Of a DNA stretch of 64,000 nt, positions 61,858 to 64,000 are shown in pieces. Below the pieces are notes generated by a model. It did no database searches and was not told where the DNA came from. It saw nothing but the letters and a program-made list of their open reading frames with translations. Source of the DNA: Mycolicibacterium palauense (lineage in GTDB: Bacteria; Actinomycetota; Actinomycetes; Mycobacteriales; Mycobacteriaceae); contig NZ_NVQF01000004.1 in the NCBI RefSeq assembly GCF_002592005.1, positions 62,001 through 126,000 on the forward strand, given 5' to 3'. The first letter of the stretch is position 1, and every line of letters starts with the position of its first letter. A program made the position numbers and the translations under genes.

Positions 61858-61863
61858 TAATAT
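61858..61863 (+). promoter_or_regulatory. -10 box (TAATAT) of the nested TA pair
   Basis: TAATAT lies 7 nt before GTG 61871, giving a leaderless toxin start. The nested pair therefore has its own promoter inside the AbiE locus. Confidence 0.65.
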
Positions 61864-61870
61864 ACGTGGT

Positions 61871-62266
61871 GTGTTGATCGATTGGTCGGGTGAGTTCGAC
61901 GCCTACCTCACACGGCTGGAGCAGTCGGAACTCGCTGACGATCAGCGCAGGCTCGATCTGCTGTACGCGGAACTGGAGGTGCTCGCAGATCTCGACGGTG
62001 CGCCGGCTGAGGACACTGCGACCCTCAAGCGGGTTCGGCAGTCGCGTCGCTATCCGGTGTGGCGTGTGGCTCATCCGTTCGTATCCGGTTTCGCTGTCCG
62101 GTTGATCGTGTGGTTCCCGTCGGAGCGAGAAGTGGTCGTTGCGCTGTTCTCGGCCGACAAGGCGAACATGGGTGACGTGTTCTACGACAGCGTGGGAACG
62201 CGTGCCGATGCAGCGATCGATTCGTGGAAGATGCAAACCGCAAAGGAGAGGCCCGAAGATGAGTGA
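61871..62266 (+). CDS. higB: HigB/Gp49-like RelE-superfamily toxin
   Basis: 131 residues. A helical start (FDAYLTRLEQSELADDQRRLDL), then strands with YPVWRVAHPF, AVRLIVWFPSEREVVVALFSADKAN, like DUF891/HigB ribosome-dependent mRNA nucleases. The antitoxin gene follows with an 8-nt overlap (toxin first, as in HigBA). Confidence 0.8.
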   Translation: MLIDWSGEFDAYLTRLEQSELADDQRRLDLLYAELEVLADLDGAPAEDTATLKRVRQSRRYPVWRVAHPFVSGFAVRLIVWFPSEREVVVALFSADKANMGDVFYDSVGTRADAAIDSWKMQTAKERPEDE

Positions 62267-62648
62267 GGATTTCGTCCGGGGCAGCGATCGGTTGGCCAAG
62301 GCTCTCGCCGATCCTGAACGGCGCGCACGTGTCGACGTGATTCGCGCACAGATGCGCCAGGCCGACCGTGCACACAAGATGGGCTTAGCCGCGGTACGCC
62401 AGGCGGCGAACCTGACTCAGGTCGAGTTGGCGAACCGCATGGGCATCGGTCAAGCTGCGTTGTCCGGCTTGGAGAACCGAGAAGACCTGTTGTTGTCGAC
62501 GTTGGCGAGTTACCTCGAAGCGGTCGGTGCGCGGGACGTGATGATCACCGCGCGGCTCGGAGATAACGTCGTCGAGCTCGCGCTCTCGTCGGCCGACGCA
62601 GCCCCCGTTGCGATCGAGCCGCCGGCGCCACCAGTGCAGGCGCCTTGA
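62259..62648 (+). CDS. higA: HigA-like XRE antitoxin
   Basis: 129 residues. XRE helix-turn-helix (VRQAANLTQVELANRMGIGQAALSGLE, about 46-72), then MITARLGDNVVELA. Good ribosome site AAAGGAGAGG. Represses and neutralises the HigB-like toxin. Confidence 0.85.
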   Translation: MSEDFVRGSDRLAKALADPERRARVDVIRAQMRQADRAHKMGLAAVRQAANLTQVELANRMGIGQAALSGLENREDLLLSTLASYLEAVGARDVMITARLGDNVVELALSSADAAPVAIEPPAPPVQAP

Positions 62649-62720
62649 GGGCCCCTTTGTGCGACGGCGTAACGACATTGAACACCTGCAGCGGCGCGCG
62701 GCGGCGGTGTAGCGCGGAGC

Positions 62721-63749
62721 ATGTGCAAGGCCAGTAACGAGCCCGGTGGGCCCAAACGCTGCTCGGCTGACATGCGGGCCAGGGCGCAGGAGTCCCGTGA
62801 CCGGGTGGCGGCGCTGGAGCAGCGTGAGCGTGAGATCGAGGAGCTGCTCGATGCGGGGCGCACGTACGGGTCTGAAACGGCGTTCCGGGCGGCGCTGAAC
62901 ACTCGGATTCGGCAGATTACGCGGGCCTCGGGCCTCGATTCCGCTGAGGTGGCCCGGCGGTTCGCGTTGCAGCAGTTCGTGTCCCGTCTGTTCGATCGGG
63001 ATCCGGAGTCGTGGTTGGTGACCGGGGGCACGGCATTGCAGTTCCGGACCGCTGAGGCGAGGGCGACGGCGGATCTGGATCTGGCTGCGACTCGCGGTGT
63101 TGAGGATCTGACGGCGGTGTTGACGGCTGCGTCGCGGCGCCGCGCCGGCGAGCACGGGGAGTTCGTGGTGGCGGTCAGCCCGGGTAGTGGGCCTGGAGCG
63201 TTCACGGGCAAGATCACCTATCTGCTGAACGGGGCCCGGTTCGCGGTGGCCAAGCTCGATGTTGCTGCGGGGCGGCAGTTTCCGTTCGAGCCGGACACGC
63301 TGGTTCCCGATCCTGTGGTGGCGATCGACGATGTGCGGCCGATGTCGGCGGTCCGCACGTACGCGGTGGCGTCCCATGTCGCGGATAAGGTCGCGGCGAT
63401 GTACGAGCTGCACGGCAGCAGTGGGGAGTCTCCGTCGACGCGTTCCCATGATCTGGCCGACATCGTGATCTTGTCGCGGTGCGCGCGCGTCGACGCCGAG
63501 GAGTTGCGCGCGGCGGTCCGCGGTCAGGAGCAGCGCCGCGGGATCGTGGTGCCCACTCCCCTGTCCTTGCCCAGCGAGCAGTGGCGGCGCAGCTATCCGG
63601 CGCGGGTTATGGAGGCGGGATTGCCGGTGGAGTTGCGGGATGCCGATGCTGCGCTCGTCGAGGCGGACCGGTTCGTGGGTGCGGTGCTCGATGGTCGGGT
63701 TCGTGCCGGTAGGTGGGATCCCGATCGCCGCTCGTGGCTGCCGTTGTAG
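62721..63749 (+). CDS. abiEii: AbiEii/AbiGii-type nucleotidyltransferase toxin with MC...RC start
   Basis: 342 residues. MCKASNEPGGPKRC opens a helical N-terminal part of about 60 residues; then the enzyme: TGGTALQF (about 101) and TADLDLAA (about 116) give the GG...DxD active site, and HDLADIVILSR closes the domain. It likely adds nucleotides to tRNA 3' ends, as described for the AbiEii/MenT family. The N-terminal MC tag is shared with the second ADP-ribosyltransferase (ND/NE-PGGP-RCS). Confidence 0.85.
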   Translation: MCKASNEPGGPKRCSADMRARAQESRDRVAALEQREREIEELLDAGRTYGSETAFRAALNTRIRQITRASGLDSAEVARRFALQQFVSRLFDRDPESWLVTGGTALQFRTAEARATADLDLAATRGVEDLTAVLTAASRRRAGEHGEFVVAVSPGSGPGAFTGKITYLLNGARFAVAKLDVAAGRQFPFEPDTLVPDPVVAIDDVRPMSAVRTYAVASHVADKVAAMYELHGSSGESPSTRSHDLADIVILSRCARVDAEELRAAVRGQEQRRGIVVPTPLSLPSEQWRRSYPARVMEAGLPVELRDADAALVEADRFVGAVLDGRVRAGRWDPDRRSWLPL

Positions 63750-63764
63750 GTCTCTAGCTGGCGC

Positions 63765-63779
63765 GATGGCACGTCCCCG
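63765..63779 (+). repeat. Dispersed motif (GATGGCACGTCCCCG)
   Basis: 16 bp after the abiEii stop; also contains the ATG of the small frame that follows. Followed by GGGCTGGATCCGG, as after the copy at 53500. Confidence 0.7.
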
Positions 63780-63900
63780 TCGTGGGCACCGGCCGGGCTG
63801 GATCCGGGTCTGGATCGACGACGGAGGGGCCAGGTCGGAGACGAATGTGGCTCTGGTGGTGGACTCCGAGGTCGTCGCCTTCGTATCGTGCCCGCCATGA
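63766..63900 (+). CDS. Possible small protein, 44 aa
   Basis: ATG inside the dispersed motif; encodes MARPRRGHRPGWIRVWIDD and ends VVAFVSCPP. Its TGA overlaps the ATG of the next frame (ATGA), which supports real translation. No family recognised. Confidence 0.4.
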   Translation: MARPRRGHRPGWIRVWIDDGGARSETNVALVVDSEVVAFVSCPP

Positions 63901-64000
63901 ACCTGTTTCTGCACTTTCAGGCCCAGCAATTGCGTTTCATTGCAGAGATTTTCGAGCTAGCCGGGCTGCTGCCTCGCCGGTGGCTTTCCTGCACGATTTC
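63897..64000 (+). CDS. Start of a gene cut by the window edge
   Basis: ATG 63897 opens MNLFLHFQAQQLRFIAEIF and reaches the edge without a stop (34 residues). Coupled to the small frame upstream. Too short to name. Confidence 0.4.
   Translation, partial: MNLFLHFQAQQLRFIAEIFELAGLLPRRWLSCTI

Noticed and set aside
1..64000. tRNA, rRNA, integrase, transposase, relaxase or replication initiator
   Set aside because: None could be recognised on either strand by motif or structure; the nature of the element remains open.

Overview
The window is high-GC actinobacterial DNA, almost certainly from a mycobacterium (Mycobacterium/Mycolicibacterium). Evidence: an ESX type VII secretion locus with PE, PPE and EspG genes, an MPT63-like secreted protein, an EspR-like regulator, a MAB_1171c-family membrane protein, a WhiB protein, and many leaderless starts with TANNNT -10 boxes. 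The mix of a secretion locus, stacked toxin-antitoxin (TA) pairs, phage-type small genes, FtsK-like ATPases and dispersed short motifs points to a plasmid or large genomic island. I see no replication initiator, relaxase, integrase, tRNA or CRISPR array, so the type of element is undecided.

Region by region. 1-13.2 kb: minus-strand ESX operon eccA-eccB-eccC-PE-PPE-esx-esx-espG-espI-like-eccD (eccD runs off the left edge). EccC is one unsplit three-ATPase protein. The order from eccB to eccD matches ESX-2 and plasmid ESX loci rather than ESX-1. 13.3-17.2 kb: a WhiB-domain protein and an ADP-ribosyltransferase that share the same roughly 85-residue N-terminal module. 18.0-19.0 kb: a VapBC pair. 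18.99-25.2 kb: a tightly overlapping nine-gene minus-strand operon (ASCH, DUF5131, MmcB-like, hydrolase, DUF4031 and unknowns). 25.97-30.2 kb: a plus-strand operon of EspR-like regulator, ImmA peptidase, MAB_1171c membrane protein, cytochrome P450 and Crp regulator. 30.9-35.4 kb: small unknown genes, one apparently frameshifted. 35.5-36.1 kb: a second VapBC.

36-50 kb is rich in exported proteins: a PE-PPE-domain hydrolase, an MPT63-like protein with Gly-Ser-Gln repeats, a large Ala/Pro/Gly-rich protein with an anchored upstream partner, an exported HNH nuclease, a Gln/Met-rich ESX-substrate-like protein, and a Thr/Ala-rich secreted protein. A DUF2637 membrane protein and a MNT/HEPN TA pair lie among them. 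50.5-52.7 kb: a four-gene operon with a nuclease-like member. 53.6-55.4 kb: a second ADP-ribosyltransferase, broken by a frameshift. 55.4-58.1 kb: two hairpins, then two paralogous FtsK-like ATPases (one without a Walker A motif) with a Phd-like protein between them, then a DNA-ligase remnant. 58.4-60.5 kb: a minus-strand operon of a ParB-like fold, zinc-finger and membrane proteins. 61.1-63.9 kb: an AbiE pair split by a nested HigBA-like pair.

Two patterns tie the accessory region together. First, an asymmetric motif near GAYGGCAYGTCCCCG recurs about 16 times between 14.7 and 63.8 kb, nearly always between genes and often just downstream of a stop codon. This resembles the stoperators of mycobacteriophages. 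Second, four proteins with unrelated C-termini (WhiB, two ADP-ribosyltransferases, an AbiEii nucleotidyltransferase) all start with MC followed by a Gly-rich stretch and RC. This looks like a swappable N-terminal tag. Several exported-protein genes also share an upstream GGGAAAWTTACC-type element.
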